Assembly: GCA_019348495.1 (NCBI GenBank)
Contig: JAHWJI010000012.1
Coordinates: forward strand, 1 to 39,087
DNA from: Actinomycetota bacterium
Lineage (GTDB): Bacteria; Actinomycetota; Acidimicrobiia; Acidimicrobiales; CADCSY01
Length of the DNA: 39,087 nucleotides
Reading direction: 5' to 3'
Within the stretch, counting starts at the first letter, position 1, and each line of letters begins with the position of its first letter. Below, in pieces: positions 8,058-15,715 of the stretch. A program made the position numbers and the translations under genes. The notes beneath the pieces are model-generated. The model searched no databases. It was not told where the DNA came from and was given only the letters and a program-made list of their open reading frames with translations.

Positions 8058-8544
8058 GTTCTGCCTTCCGGAGGTTGGGGTCGCGAAACCCAATCGGCGC
8101 CGGAACGCGCCGCCTTGAGATCAGGAGGAGATCGTCACGGGATCGACACACCGGATTCGCGCCGGCCGTCCAGGCGCTGGCCACCAGCCTGGCCGCTCGA
8201 ACCGCCTCGTCATCGACGATAAGGACGAGCATCCTTTCGGGCCTTCACCGCCGGCTAGGCGTCAGCCACGCTGCTGGCGGTGTCTCAAGCTGGGTCGCCA
8301 CTCCCTGGGCCTCGACGAAGGCCCGCTACTTCGTGAAGCTGAGTCCCACGCCTACTATCGCCGTCCCGGCCCTGAGAGACCTCAAGAGACCAACCCGCTC
8401 CCACTCGGCCCCGGCGGACGCCGGGTCCTGGCGGCGCCGACGACAGGTCAAGCAGGCTCACGAGGTGGTGAACTTCCTCGAAATTGGTACCGGTGCTGGG
8501 GGCGAGGGCAGGGTGGTGGTACGGAGTACGAGGAGGTCTCCCAC
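8058..8544. other. Gap without a convincing gene
   Basis: This stretch of 487 bases lies between the divergent PhoX-like gene and the rhodanese gene and should hold both promoters. I see no family match in any frame. The only suggestive piece is a minus-strand frame beginning at 8232 (MLVLIVDDEAV...), which runs out of frame into the PhoX gene and could be a decayed fragment. No tRNA, repeat array or insertion sequence ends were found. A ribosome-binding AGGAGG for the rhodanese gene is at 8531-8536. Confidence 0.5.
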
Positions 8545-9197
8545 ATGGCCAACAGCATCTTCCGAGACGAGGTCGATCGTCTCCTGGAGGAAGGGGGTGC
8601 CCAGCTCGTCGAGGTGCTGCCCCCTGCCGAGTATGCGTGGGCGCATCTGCCCGGCGCCGTCAATCTCCCGCTCAAGGAGCTCGACGCCCACGCCGCCTCG
8701 GTTCTGGACGTGCAGCGTCCGGTCATCGCCTACTGCCACGACTTTCAATGAGACATGAGCCCCCGAGCCGCGTGGCGGCTCGAACGGTTCGGCTTCGAGC
8801 GGGTCTACGACTACGTGCCCGGCAAGATGGAATGGCTGTCGTTCGGACGGGCCCATGAGGGCACCGCCCAGCTGGCCGGCGACATGCTGCACTCCGACGT
8901 GCCCACCTGTTCCGTGGAGTCCCGTCTCGGCGAGATGAAGTCCCGTCTGGACGAGGAAGGGGCCGCCTTCTGTGGGGCCGCCGGCGACGACGGTGTCGTC
9001 GCCGGCATCGTCCAGGGCAAGGCCCTCGACGCCAATCCACCCTCACCATCGAGGAGGTGATGGAGTTTGGCGTGACCACGGTGCGACCCGCCGAGGAAGT
9101 TGGGCCATTGCACGAGCGGATGCGGAGCTCCGGCGTCGAAGGGATCCTGGTCACGAGATCCGATGGCCGCTTCCTGGGCCTGCTGCTCGGCGAATAG
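8545..9197 (+). CDS. Rhodanese plus CBS-pair protein, interrupted by in-frame UGA and a frameshift
   Basis: The frame starts at ATG 8545 with a strong AGGAGG eight bases upstream. Residues 1-68 are a rhodanese half (LVEVLPPAEYAWAHLPGAVNLPLKELD, then VIAYCHDFQ). Codon 69 is TGA (8749-8751), and the same frame continues directly with DMSPRAAWRLERFGF and VYDYVPGKMEWL, the normal second half. A CBS repeat follows (MLHSDVPTCSVESRL to GIVQGKALDANP). Near 9037-9039 one base is missing; the family sequence resumes in another frame with IEEVMEFGVTTVRP and VEGILVTRSDGRFLGLLLGE, ending at TAG 9195-9197. Rhodaneses carry sulfane sulfur on an active-site Cys; CBS pairs usually bind adenosyl nucleotides. 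As I recall relatives, the TGA position is cysteine there, which makes recoding to selenocysteine possible. Alternatives are a nonsense mutation or base-call errors. Read conventionally, only 68 residues are made. Confidence 0.75.
8749..8781 (+). promoter_or_regulatory. Candidate SECIS-like element: in-frame UGA followed by a hairpin
   Basis: TGA is at 8749-8751. GAGCCGC at 8765-8771 pairs perfectly with GCGGCTC at 8775-8781 around loop GTG (8772-8774). The loop begins about 20 bases after the UGA, within the spacing known for bacterial SECIS elements, and its first base is G as those elements prefer. The same bases encode the conserved PRAAWRL segment, so in a GC-rich genome the stem could be incidental. 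Function is a hypothesis. Confidence 0.35.
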
Positions 9198-9265
9198 GGC
9201 CCGGGTCTCACCGCTGGTCAGAATGAACGCGAGGAGGTGGGCGAGGAGCAGTCCTTACGAGGTCG

Positions 9266-9685
9266 CTAGACGCTCTTCTGGCGGACGTGTTCGATCAGCC
9301 CGCAGATGCTGCCCTTGGCGCCGGCTGTGTCCTGGGCCCGTCGCTCCAGCGCGGCCAGCTCTTGGCGCAGGCTCTGCAGCTCCTCGAGCCGGCGGTCGAT
9401 GTCAGCGAGCTCCTGGCTGATCAAGTCACGGACGTAGTCACAGGGCGCCTCCCCCCGCTCCCGCAGGGCAAGGATCTCGCGCACCTCGTCCAGCGCCAAG
9501 CCCAGCCGCTGCGCCGACTTGATGAAGACGAGGCGCTCCACGTCGGCCTCCGAGTAGATCCGGTAGCCCGACGACGTGCGCTCAGGCTCGGGCACCAGAC
9601 CGATCGACTCGTAGTAGCGGATGGTCTTGGTGTTGACCCCGAGCCGCTCGCCCAGCTCTCCGATACGCACGCCTACCTCCTCCAA
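9266..9685 (-). CDS. MerR-family metal-responsive transcriptional regulator
   Basis: The 139-residue protein has the MerR winged-helix DNA-binding domain: VRIGELGERLGVNTKTIRYYESIGLVPEPER (about residues 6-36), SGYRIYSEADVERL and FIKSAQRLGLALDEVREIL. A long dimerisation helix follows. Likely metal ligands are C82 (EAPCDYVRDLI) and C128 (SICGLIEH), a spacing like metal-sensing members of the MerR/CadR/CueR group. It is divergent from the metallochaperone-ATPase operon, and a palindrome with a 19-bp-spaced promoter lies in the gap. It presumably represses and, with metal bound, activates that promoter. Which metal it senses cannot be told; the partner genes suggest a soft monovalent or divalent ion. 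Confidence 0.9.
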   Translation of the reverse strand: MEEVGVRIGELGERLGVNTKTIRYYESIGLVPEPERTSSGYRIYSEADVERLVFIKSAQRLGLALDEVREILALRERGEAPCDYVRDLISQELADIDRRLEELQSLRQELAALERRAQDTAGAKGSICGLIEHVRQKSV

Positions 9686-9758
9686 CCTTCTCGTCAGCTA
9701 GAAGCCTAGGCCCTGAGTCCCCCTCATCGGAGGATCGTCAAGAATCCGGCTGAGGGTG

Positions 9759-9789
9759 TTGCCTTCCAGTTGACTGGAATCTCTAGCGT
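9759..9789 (+). promoter_or_regulatory. MerR-type operator/promoter with 19-bp spacer
   Basis: A -35-like TTGCCT (9759-9764) and a -10-like TAGCGT (9784-9789) are separated by 19 bp, longer than the usual 17. Inside lies a perfect palindrome, TTCCAG-TTGA-CTGGAA (9764-9779). This is the classic architecture on which MerR activators untwist DNA. It lies between the merR-like gene and the chaperone start, 73 bases ahead of the ATG at 9863. Confidence 0.75.
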
Positions 9790-9862
9790 GGGAAGCAGCA
9801 CCACATCGACGACGCCAGAGGCGCTGGGAACGGCACCCGATTGGCGAACCAGGAGGGACGTA

Positions 9863-10093
9863 ATGACCAACCAACTCGTACTCCAGGTGGGGGGCATGAC
9901 CTGCACCGGCTGCGAGGTCCGGGTGGGCAAGGTGCTGGGCCGCCTCGACGGCGTGCGCACCGCCGCTGCCGATCACCAGGCCGGCGAGGTCCGGGTCCTC
10001 TTCGATTCCGACCAGACATCCCCGGCGTCCATCGGTGCCGCCATCACCGCCGCCGGCTACCAGGTCAATGGCGAAGCGAAGGATTCACGATGA
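9863..10093 (+). CDS. CopZ-like heavy-metal-associated (HMA) chaperone
   Basis: This is a 76-residue single HMA domain of the ferredoxin-like fold that carries soft metal ions, typically Cu(I), through the cytosol to a P1B ATPase. The metal loop GGMTCTGCEVRV gives the CxxC pair C14 and C17, and the C-terminal AAITAAGYQV strand is typical. The ATG at 9863 has an AGGAGGG five bases upstream, which settles the start. Its TGA overlaps the ATPase start (ATGA), indicating coupled translation. The metal is inferred from the family, not shown. Confidence 0.9.
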   Translation: MTNQLVLQVGGMTCTGCEVRVGKVLGRLDGVRTAAADHQAGEVRVLFDSDQTSPASIGAAITAAGYQVNGEAKDSR

Positions 10094-12585
10094 CCACGAC
10101 CAACCGGCAGGTCAAGGACGAGGGCGCAGACACCTTGTGGGACGAAGAGCCGAGCAACCTGGAGGGCCACGCCCGCATCCGGGCTCGCATCTCCGGGCTG
10201 CACTGCTCGCTGTGCACCGGCACCATCGAAAAGGCCCTCGGGCGCATCGACGGTATCGACAAGGTGGCCGTGAGCCTCAGCCACGAGCAGGCCCTGGTCG
10301 ACTACGACCCGAAACGGGTCCGCCCCGAGGTGGTGCTCGGCACGCTGCGAGACATCGGCTATGACCTCTACGACCCTCGCAAGGTGCGACCGTTCGAGGA
10401 GGAAGAGGCGGCCCTGGTGCGTGAGGGCCGCCGTCTGCTCACCGCCACTGGTCTCAGCCTGTTGGCCATCGCCCTCATCGTGGTGGTCGACAGCCTCTGG
10501 TCGGCCCTGGTGCCGGCCACCGTGGTGGCCAGCCTTGTCCCGGTGGCCTTCTTCATCTTGCGTCCCTTCGGGATGGGCAAGGCCGTCGGGGGCACACTGG
10601 CCCTGACGGCGCCCCCGGTAGCTGTCCTCATGGTCCGGGCCAACGGCGTGGGCGAGAGCGGCCCCGGCGAGGCCGCCATCCCCTGGATCGTCGCCGCTCT
10701 CGCCTTGGGAGTGGTCTTCGGCGTGGCCGGCCACATCCTGCGCATGGCCTACCAGTCGGCGCGGCGGGGCATCCTCAACCAGCACGTCCTGTTGGAGGTC
10801 GGGGCCTTCGCCGGCATCGCCGGGGGCATCTACGGGCTGGCGGCCGGCGGGGACAACTTCCCCACCGCCCCGTTCTTCGCCGTCACCGTGCTGGTGGCCA
10901 ACTACCACATCTTCTCCGAGTGGCTGTCCCTGCTGGTCAAGACCCGCAGCTCCCAGGCGGTCAAGCGGCTATTGGACCTGCAACCCGACACCGCCCGGGT
11001 GCGCCGGGGTGACGAGGAGCTGGAGGTGCCCATCGCCGAGGTGGCCCTGGGTGACCTGGTGCGGGTGCGCCCGGGCGAGCGCATCCCGGTGGACGGCGAG
11101 GTGGTCAGCGGCCACTCGGCTGTCGACCAAGCCCTCGTCACCGGCGAACCGGTCCCGGTCGAGCGCTCCGAGGGCGACCCGCTCATCGGCGGGTCGATCA
11201 ACACCTCGGGCACCCTTCTGGTGCGGGTCACCGCGGTGGGCACCGAGAGCTTCCTGGCCCAGATCGTGCGCCACGTGGAGGACGCCCGGGCCCTCAAGCC
11301 GGGCATCTTGCACCTGGTCGACCGGGTGCTGCGGGTCTACACCCCCACCGTGCTGGTGGTCGCCGCGGTGGCGGCACTGGGCTGGACCGTTGGTACCGCC
11401 CTCTTCGGCGGTGACGCCGACGTCGAGCGGGCGGTCTTCGCCGGCCTCGGTGTGCTGGTGATGGGCTACCCCTGCGCGGTGGGCATCGCCGCTCCCCTGG
11501 CCATCGTGCGAGGGGCGGGCGAGGCGGCTGACGAGGGCATCATCATGCGCACGGGCGAGGCCTTCCAGGCCTTCCGCTCGATCACCCATGTGGTGTTGGA
11601 CAAGACCGGGACCCTGACCGAGGGACGTCCCACCGTCCGCGAAGTCGAGGCCCTGGGTGACACTGATGAGCTGGTGCGCCTGGCGGCGGCGGCGGAGTCG
11701 TCCTCCGAGCACCCGCTGGGACAGGCCGTGGTGGCATCCGCCTTCGAGCGCAAGCTGGCGTTGCCGACGGTCAGCGACTTCGAGTCGGTCACCGGCTTCG
11801 GCGTGCGGGCGATCGTCGACGGCGAGCACGTCCTGGTCGGGCGTCCCCGCTTCCTGGAGGAGAACGGCGTCGACCTCAGCACCTTGAGTGAGCGCATCGA
11901 GTCGCTGCAAGACGCCGGGCGCACCGTCATCGTCGTCAGCCGCCAGGGTCGGGCCCTCGGCGTGTTGGCCTTGGGTGACGAGCTGCGGGCCGATGCCGTC
12001 GAAGCGGTGGTGGCCATGCGTCAGGCCAAGCTCACGCCGGTGCTGGTCACCGGCGACAACGAGGCCGCCGCGCGCCGGGTTGCCGGCCAGCTTGGCATCG
12101 ACGAGGTCCACGGTGGGGTGTTGCCCGAGGGCAAGGCCGAGATCGTCCGTCGCTTCCAGCACGACGGCAACAAGGTCGCCATGGTGGGCGACGGCATCAA
12201 CGACGCCCCCGCCCTCATGCAGGCCAACGTGGGTGTGGCCATGGGCGGCGGCACCGACATCGCCATGGAGTCGGCCGACATCATCATCGTAGGCAACGAG
12301 GTGGCGTCGGTGCTGCGGGCTCGGGAGATCAGCCGCCGCAGCTACCGCACCACCCGCCAGAACGTGTCGCTCGCCTTCTTGTTCAACGGCATCGGCATCC
12401 CCGCTGCCGCCACCGGGCTGGTCTACCCGGTGTGGGCCATGGTGGCCATGGCGGCCAGCGTGACCACCATCTTCATCAACTCCATCGGAGGCCGTCCGTC
12501 TTTGCTCTTCGACGCCATCACCAGCGTTGGTCGTACGGAGGGGCCGGAGTTCAAGGAGGCCAACACGGTGCACGTGGCCACGTGA
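10090..12585 (+). CDS. P1B-type heavy-metal-transporting ATPase with a YPC motif
   Basis: The 831-residue membrane pump drives metal export with ATP. In order: an HMA domain with C39 and C42 (GLHCSLCTG), membrane helices from about 115 to 280, the actuator loop with TGEP (351-354), the metal-site helix GYPCAVGIAAP with Y460-P461-C462, the phosphorylated aspartate D504 in DKTGTLT, the nucleotide-domain SSEHPLG, the hinge GDGINDAP, and two last helices containing FNGIGIPAAATG and MAASVTTIFIN. Cu(I) pumps normally have CPC where this has YPC, so one metal thiolate ligand is replaced by tyrosine and the usual YN of the next helix is FN. Substrate specificity may therefore differ from standard CopA. 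It sits in a four-gene overlapping operon after a MerR promoter. Confidence 0.93.
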   Translation: MTTTNRQVKDEGADTLWDEEPSNLEGHARIRARISGLHCSLCTGTIEKALGRIDGIDKVAVSLSHEQALVDYDPKRVRPEVVLGTLRDIGYDLYDPRKVRPFEEEEAALVREGRRLLTATGLSLLAIALIVVVDSLWSALVPATVVASLVPVAFFILRPFGMGKAVGGTLALTAPPVAVLMVRANGVGESGPGEAAIPWIVAALALGVVFGVAGHILRMAYQSARRGILNQHVLLEVGAFAGIAGGIYGLAAGGDNFPTAPFFAVTVLVANYHIFSEWLSLLVKTRSSQAVKRLLDLQPDTARVRRGDEELEVPIAEVALGDLVRVRPGERIPVDGEVVSGHSAVDQALVTGEPVPVERSEGDPLIGGSINTSGTLLVRVTAVGTESFLAQIVRHVEDARALKPGILHLVDRVLRVYTPTVLVVAAVAALGWTVGTALFGGDADVERAVFAGLGVLVMGYPCAVGIAAPLAIVRGAGEAADEGIIMRTGEAFQAFRSITHVVLDKTGTLTEGRPTVREVEALGDTDELVRLAAAAESSSEHPLGQAVVASAFERKLALPTVSDFESVTGFGVRAIVDGEHVLVGRPRFLEENGVDLSTLSERIESLQDAGRTVIVVSRQGRALGVLALGDELRADAVEAVVAMRQAKLTPVLVTGDNEAAARRVAGQLGIDEVHGGVLPEGKAEIVRRFQHDGNKVAMVGDGINDAPALMQANVGVAMGGGTDIAMESADIIIVGNEVASVLRAREISRRSYRTTRQNVSLAFLFNGIGIPAAATGLVYPVWAMVAMAASVTTIFINSIGGRPSLLFDAITSVGRTEGPEFKEANTVHVAT

Positions 12586-12941
12586 TGCCGGAGCGGGGGC
12601 CTCGCCCTCGAGGCGACGGCGTTGCCGTCAACTTCTACACCCGTCCAGGGTGCGTCTTCTCCTTCTCTCTCCGGCGAAGATTGCACTGTATGGGGATCCC
12701 TCTGCGAGTGGTCGACATCCGCCAGGACCGGGAGGCCGCCGCTTCCGTGCGCTCGGTTGCGGGGGGTTGCGAAACGGTCCCTACCGTGGCCGTCGGCCTG
12801 CGAACGGCGGTCAACCCTCCGACTGATGCGGTCGTGCGGATGATCGAGCTGGAGGTGCCCCACCTTCTGCCGGAGGGTGGCGGCGCCAGGCTCGACTGGC
12901 TCCGCCAGCTCTTCGGCTCCTCAGCAACCAAAGGCCGATGA
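12585..12941 (+). CDS. Glutaredoxin-like protein with a CxxS active site
   Basis: The 118-residue product has a thioredoxin-fold start, VNFYTRPGCVFSFSLRRRL, with a single active-site cysteine (CVFS, not CxxC), followed by GIPLRVVDIRQD and the cis-proline region VPTVAVG. These features match glutaredoxin-like proteins. The ATG overlaps the ATPase stop by one base (TGATG) and its own stop overlaps the next start. An extra Cys occurs in RLHCMG. It probably handles thiol redox or metal-thiol chemistry for the operon. The activity and target are unknown; a monothiol role is inferred from the motif. Confidence 0.78.
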   Translation: MPERGPRPRGDGVAVNFYTRPGCVFSFSLRRRLHCMGIPLRVVDIRQDREAAASVRSVAGGCETVPTVAVGLRTAVNPPTDAVVRMIELEVPHLLPEGGGARLDWLRQLFGSSATKGR

Positions 12942-14155
12942 TGGAGTCCGCAGGCCGCTTCGTCGGGTTCCCGATGCGGATGTCCCGACTCGTAGGTGTG
13001 GTCGTTCTCCTGGCCCTCATGGCCGCCGCCTGCGGGCCGGGCGGGGGGATCGGCGGGGAAGCTGGCCCCGACCCCGTCGTGCTTGACCTGGTGACGTCGA
13101 GCCCGAAGGAGGACGTCACTTCAGCGTTGGGGGATCCCTCGGCCGCCGGCCTGCCCCGTCCGCTCGTCGATCCGCTCGAGTTGCGCTCGGGTGGGCCACC
13201 TCCGGACGGCATCCCGGCCATCGACGATCCCCGGTTCCAGCGGGCCGGGGAGGTGGGGTGGCTGGAGGATGACGAGCCGGTGCTGTCCTTCGAGCTCGGC
13301 GGGGATGCGCGGGCCTATCCGATCCAGATCATGACCTGGCACGAGATCGTGAACGACACCGTCGGCGGGCTGCCGGTGGCGGTGAGCTACTGCCCGCTGT
13401 GCAACTCGGCCATCGCCTATGACCGCCGCGTCGGCGAGCGGGTGCTCGACTTCGGAACCTCGGGGCTGCTGTACCGCTCGGCGCTGGTGATGTACGACCG
13501 CCAGACCGAGTCCCTGTGGAGCCACTTCAGCGGCCAAGCCGTCGCCGGGGTGCTCACCGGCGAAGAAGTTGGCGTCTACCCCGTGGCCACGGTGTCCTGG
13601 AGCGACTTCCGGGCCACCCACCCCGACGGGTGGGTGCTGAGTCGGGAGACCGGCTTCTCACGCGACTACGGCCGCAACCCGTATCCCGGGTACGACGACG
13701 TGGACACCTCGCCGTTCCTGTTCGAAGGGGAAGTCGACGGCCGGTTGGCCGCCAAGGAGCGGGTCCTCGGCGTCGAGCGGGCGGGCGAAGCGGTCGCCAT
13801 CAGGATGGGACCGCTGCTAGAGGCGAGGGTGATCGCCGTGGAGGTGGGGGGCGAGCAGCTGATCGTCTGGCCAAAGCCGGGCACCGCGTCGGCGCTCGAC
13901 GCCCCCTCAGTGGCCGGCGGCCGGGACGTCGGCGCCACCGGCGTTTTCCGCCCGGTCGTCGACGGCCGCGCCCTCACGTTCGCCGCCGAAGGTACCCCGT
14001 TCGTCGACGAGCAGACCGGGTCTCAGTGGGACGTCCTCGGCCGGGCTGTGTCCGGGCCCTTGGCCGGAAGCCAGCTTGAGGCGGTCCCTCACGCGGACAC
14101 GTTTTGGTTCGCCTGGGCCGCCTACCTACCCGACAGCAGGATCATCGGAGGCTGA
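12938..14155 (+). CDS. DUF3179-family lipoprotein
   Basis: The 405-residue protein begins with a lipoprotein signal: a positively charged start, a hydrophobic stretch and the lipobox LMAAAC with C32 as the likely lipidated residue. The DUF3179 core follows, including GIPAIDDPRF, ARAYPIQIMTWHEIVND, the cysteine motif YCPLCNSAIAYDR (C152 and C155) and a C-terminal WFAWAAYLPD. DUF3179 has no established function that I know; the CxxC-type motif could bind metal or heme but this is a guess. Its start overlaps the glutaredoxin-like stop (ATGATG), making it the last gene of the metal operon. An alternative start at ATG 12974 would give a more standard signal length. It would act outside the membrane. 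Confidence 0.85.
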   Translation: MMESAGRFVGFPMRMSRLVGVVVLLALMAAACGPGGGIGGEAGPDPVVLDLVTSSPKEDVTSALGDPSAAGLPRPLVDPLELRSGGPPPDGIPAIDDPRFQRAGEVGWLEDDEPVLSFELGGDARAYPIQIMTWHEIVNDTVGGLPVAVSYCPLCNSAIAYDRRVGERVLDFGTSGLLYRSALVMYDRQTESLWSHFSGQAVAGVLTGEEVGVYPVATVSWSDFRATHPDGWVLSRETGFSRDYGRNPYPGYDDVDTSPFLFEGEVDGRLAAKERVLGVERAGEAVAIRMGPLLEARVIAVEVGGEQLIVWPKPGTASALDAPSVAGGRDVGATGVFRPVVDGRALTFAAEGTPFVDEQTGSQWDVLGRAVSGPLAGSQLEAVPHADTFWFAWAAYLPDSRIIGG

Positions 14156-14415
14156 AGCGGGTCGTCCGGTGTCTCAGCTGGCGAGGTCCCGCAGGGCATC
14201 CTCGACAGCGGGGGGAAGGTGGAATGGTCGGCGAACTGCTGCTCCGAGGCGGCCCTGACACCCCTTCGCTTATCCGAAAACCACGTCCGTCGAACCAACC
14301 GCCTGTACTGTCTCCATGGCGGGCCGCTCTGGGGGGATCTCCATGTTCGCGGCGCTCGATGACGCCCGGCCATCGTCACTTGATGGCCTCCGAACGTTTC
14401 CGCACCTCAGAAGGG

Positions 14416-14499
<84 letters not shown>

Positions 14500-14554
14500 G
14501 AGCAACAGCGGGCCAGGCTACCCGAGGGCTGGTCTCCCTCGGCCGGAAAGGGGC

Positions 14555-15232
14555 ATGGGTACACTCCTCGGCGTGGGCCTCAAGGGTTTCGAGCGACGCC
14601 TTGAACGGCTGGTGGAGGGCGCCTTCGCCCGCGCCTTCAAGAGCTCGCTTCGTCCCGTCGAGCTGGGCCGGCGCCTGACCAGGGAGATGGACCACCAACG
14701 TACGGTCAACGTACGGGGCGAGATGGCGGCCCCCAACGACTTCACCGTGACCCTCGGCCCGGAGGACCACAGCCAGTTCGCCGAGATCGGGGACAGCTTG
14801 TCGGCCTCCCTGGCCGACGCTGCCCGGGAGCACGCCCGCGACGAGGGCTACGCCTTCATGGGGCCGGTCGAGGTGCAAATCGAGGTCGATCCCGACCTCG
14901 GTGCCGGCTCCTTCGGGCTGTCAGCGCGCTTCAAGGAGGGCGTGGGCGGCACGGGCGGGGGAGCGCTCGTGCTCTCCGATGGTGCTCGCGTGACCCTGGC
15001 CGACACCCTCATCACCATCGGCCGCTCGCCCGACTCCTCGGTCCACCTGCCTGACTCCAGCGTGAGTCGCCACCACGCCGAGATCCGTCCTGCCGGCGAC
15101 GGGTGGTTGCTGGCTGACAAAGGCTCCACCAACGGCACCCGGGTGAACGGCGCCACCATCACCCAACGCCGGTTGGCCGACGGCGACACCATCACCGTGG
15201 GCGACGTCAAGTTGCGCTTCGAGGCGTCGTAG
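14555..15232 (+). CDS. fhaA: FhaA-type protein: DUF3662 plus C-terminal FHA domain
   Basis: FhaA reads phosphothreonine marks made by PknB-type kinases and links them to cell-wall synthesis in mycobacteria. The N-terminal DUF3662 domain (GFERRLERLVEGAFARAFKS) is about 125 residues. The FHA domain spans about 137-225, with ITIGRSPDSSVHLPDSSVSRHHAEI and GSTNGTRVNG forming the phosphopeptide-binding loops. The 225-residue length is shorter than mycobacterial FhaA, which has a long linker. Start could be ATG 14555 or the in-frame GTG 14573, where homologs tend to begin. It is followed by fhaB six bases later, in the same orientation. Confidence 0.92.
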   Translation: MGTLLGVGLKGFERRLERLVEGAFARAFKSSLRPVELGRRLTREMDHQRTVNVRGEMAAPNDFTVTLGPEDHSQFAEIGDSLSASLADAAREHARDEGYAFMGPVEVQIEVDPDLGAGSFGLSARFKEGVGGTGGGALVLSDGARVTLADTLITIGRSPDSSVHLPDSSVSRHHAEIRPAGDGWLLADKGSTNGTRVNGATITQRRLADGDTITVGDVKLRFEAS

Positions 15233-15238
15233 CCAGAC

Positions 15239-15715
15239 GTGCCCGAGTCCCTGCTCACCATCCTCAAGCTCTGCGCCCTGGCCCTGCTCTACCTGTTCTT
15301 CCTGCGGGTGCTGCGGGCGGTGTGGGCCGAGGTGTCCTCCACCCGCACCGCCGCCGTGGGCCCCCAGTCGGCTCCGGCCCGAGCCCCGGCCGCTCGGCGA
15401 TCTTCCGGACTGCGCCGGGAGCGCAGCTCGTCCCACCTCACCGTGGTGGAGCCGCCCGAGCTCAAGGGCCGGAGCTTCGGGCTGGCCGAGGAGCTGACCG
15501 TGGGCCGGGCCGCCGGCTGCCAAGTCACCCTCGACGACAACTACGTCTCCCAGCTCCACGCTCGCATCTTCTCGCGCGACGGCACGCTGTTCGTCGAGGA
15601 CCTCGGCTCCACCAACGGTACCTACCTGAACAGCCGGAAGGTCTCCTCCCCGGTGGTCTTCAAGCGGGGCGACCGCCTCAAGATCGGGTCCACCGTCATG
15701 GAGCTGACCTCATGA
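15239..15715 (+). CDS. fhaB: FhaB-type membrane-anchored FHA-domain protein
   Basis: The 158-residue protein has one N-terminal transmembrane helix (residues 5-28, LLTILKLCALALLYLFFLRVL), a basic linker and an FHA domain (about 68-155) with LTVGRAAGCQVTLDDNYVSQLHARI and GSTNGTYLNSRKV. In mycobacteria the equivalent FhaB/FipA is phosphorylated by PknA/PknB and acts in division. The GTG start at 15239 lies six bases after fhaA. Its TGA overlaps the pstP ATG (ATGA), so it should be co-translated with the phosphatase. Confidence 0.92.
   Translation: MPESLLTILKLCALALLYLFFLRVLRAVWAEVSSTRTAAVGPQSAPARAPAARRSSGLRRERSSSHLTVVEPPELKGRSFGLAEELTVGRAAGCQVTLDDNYVSQLHARIFSRDGTLFVEDLGSTNGTYLNSRKVSSPVVFKRGDRLKIGSTVMELTS

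Noticed and set aside
7801-8232. A minus-strand frame starting MLVLIVDDEAV upstream of the PhoX-like gene
   Set aside because: The start resembles a receiver-type strand, but the frame soon runs out of register into the PhoX gene and the rest has no match. At most a decayed fragment.
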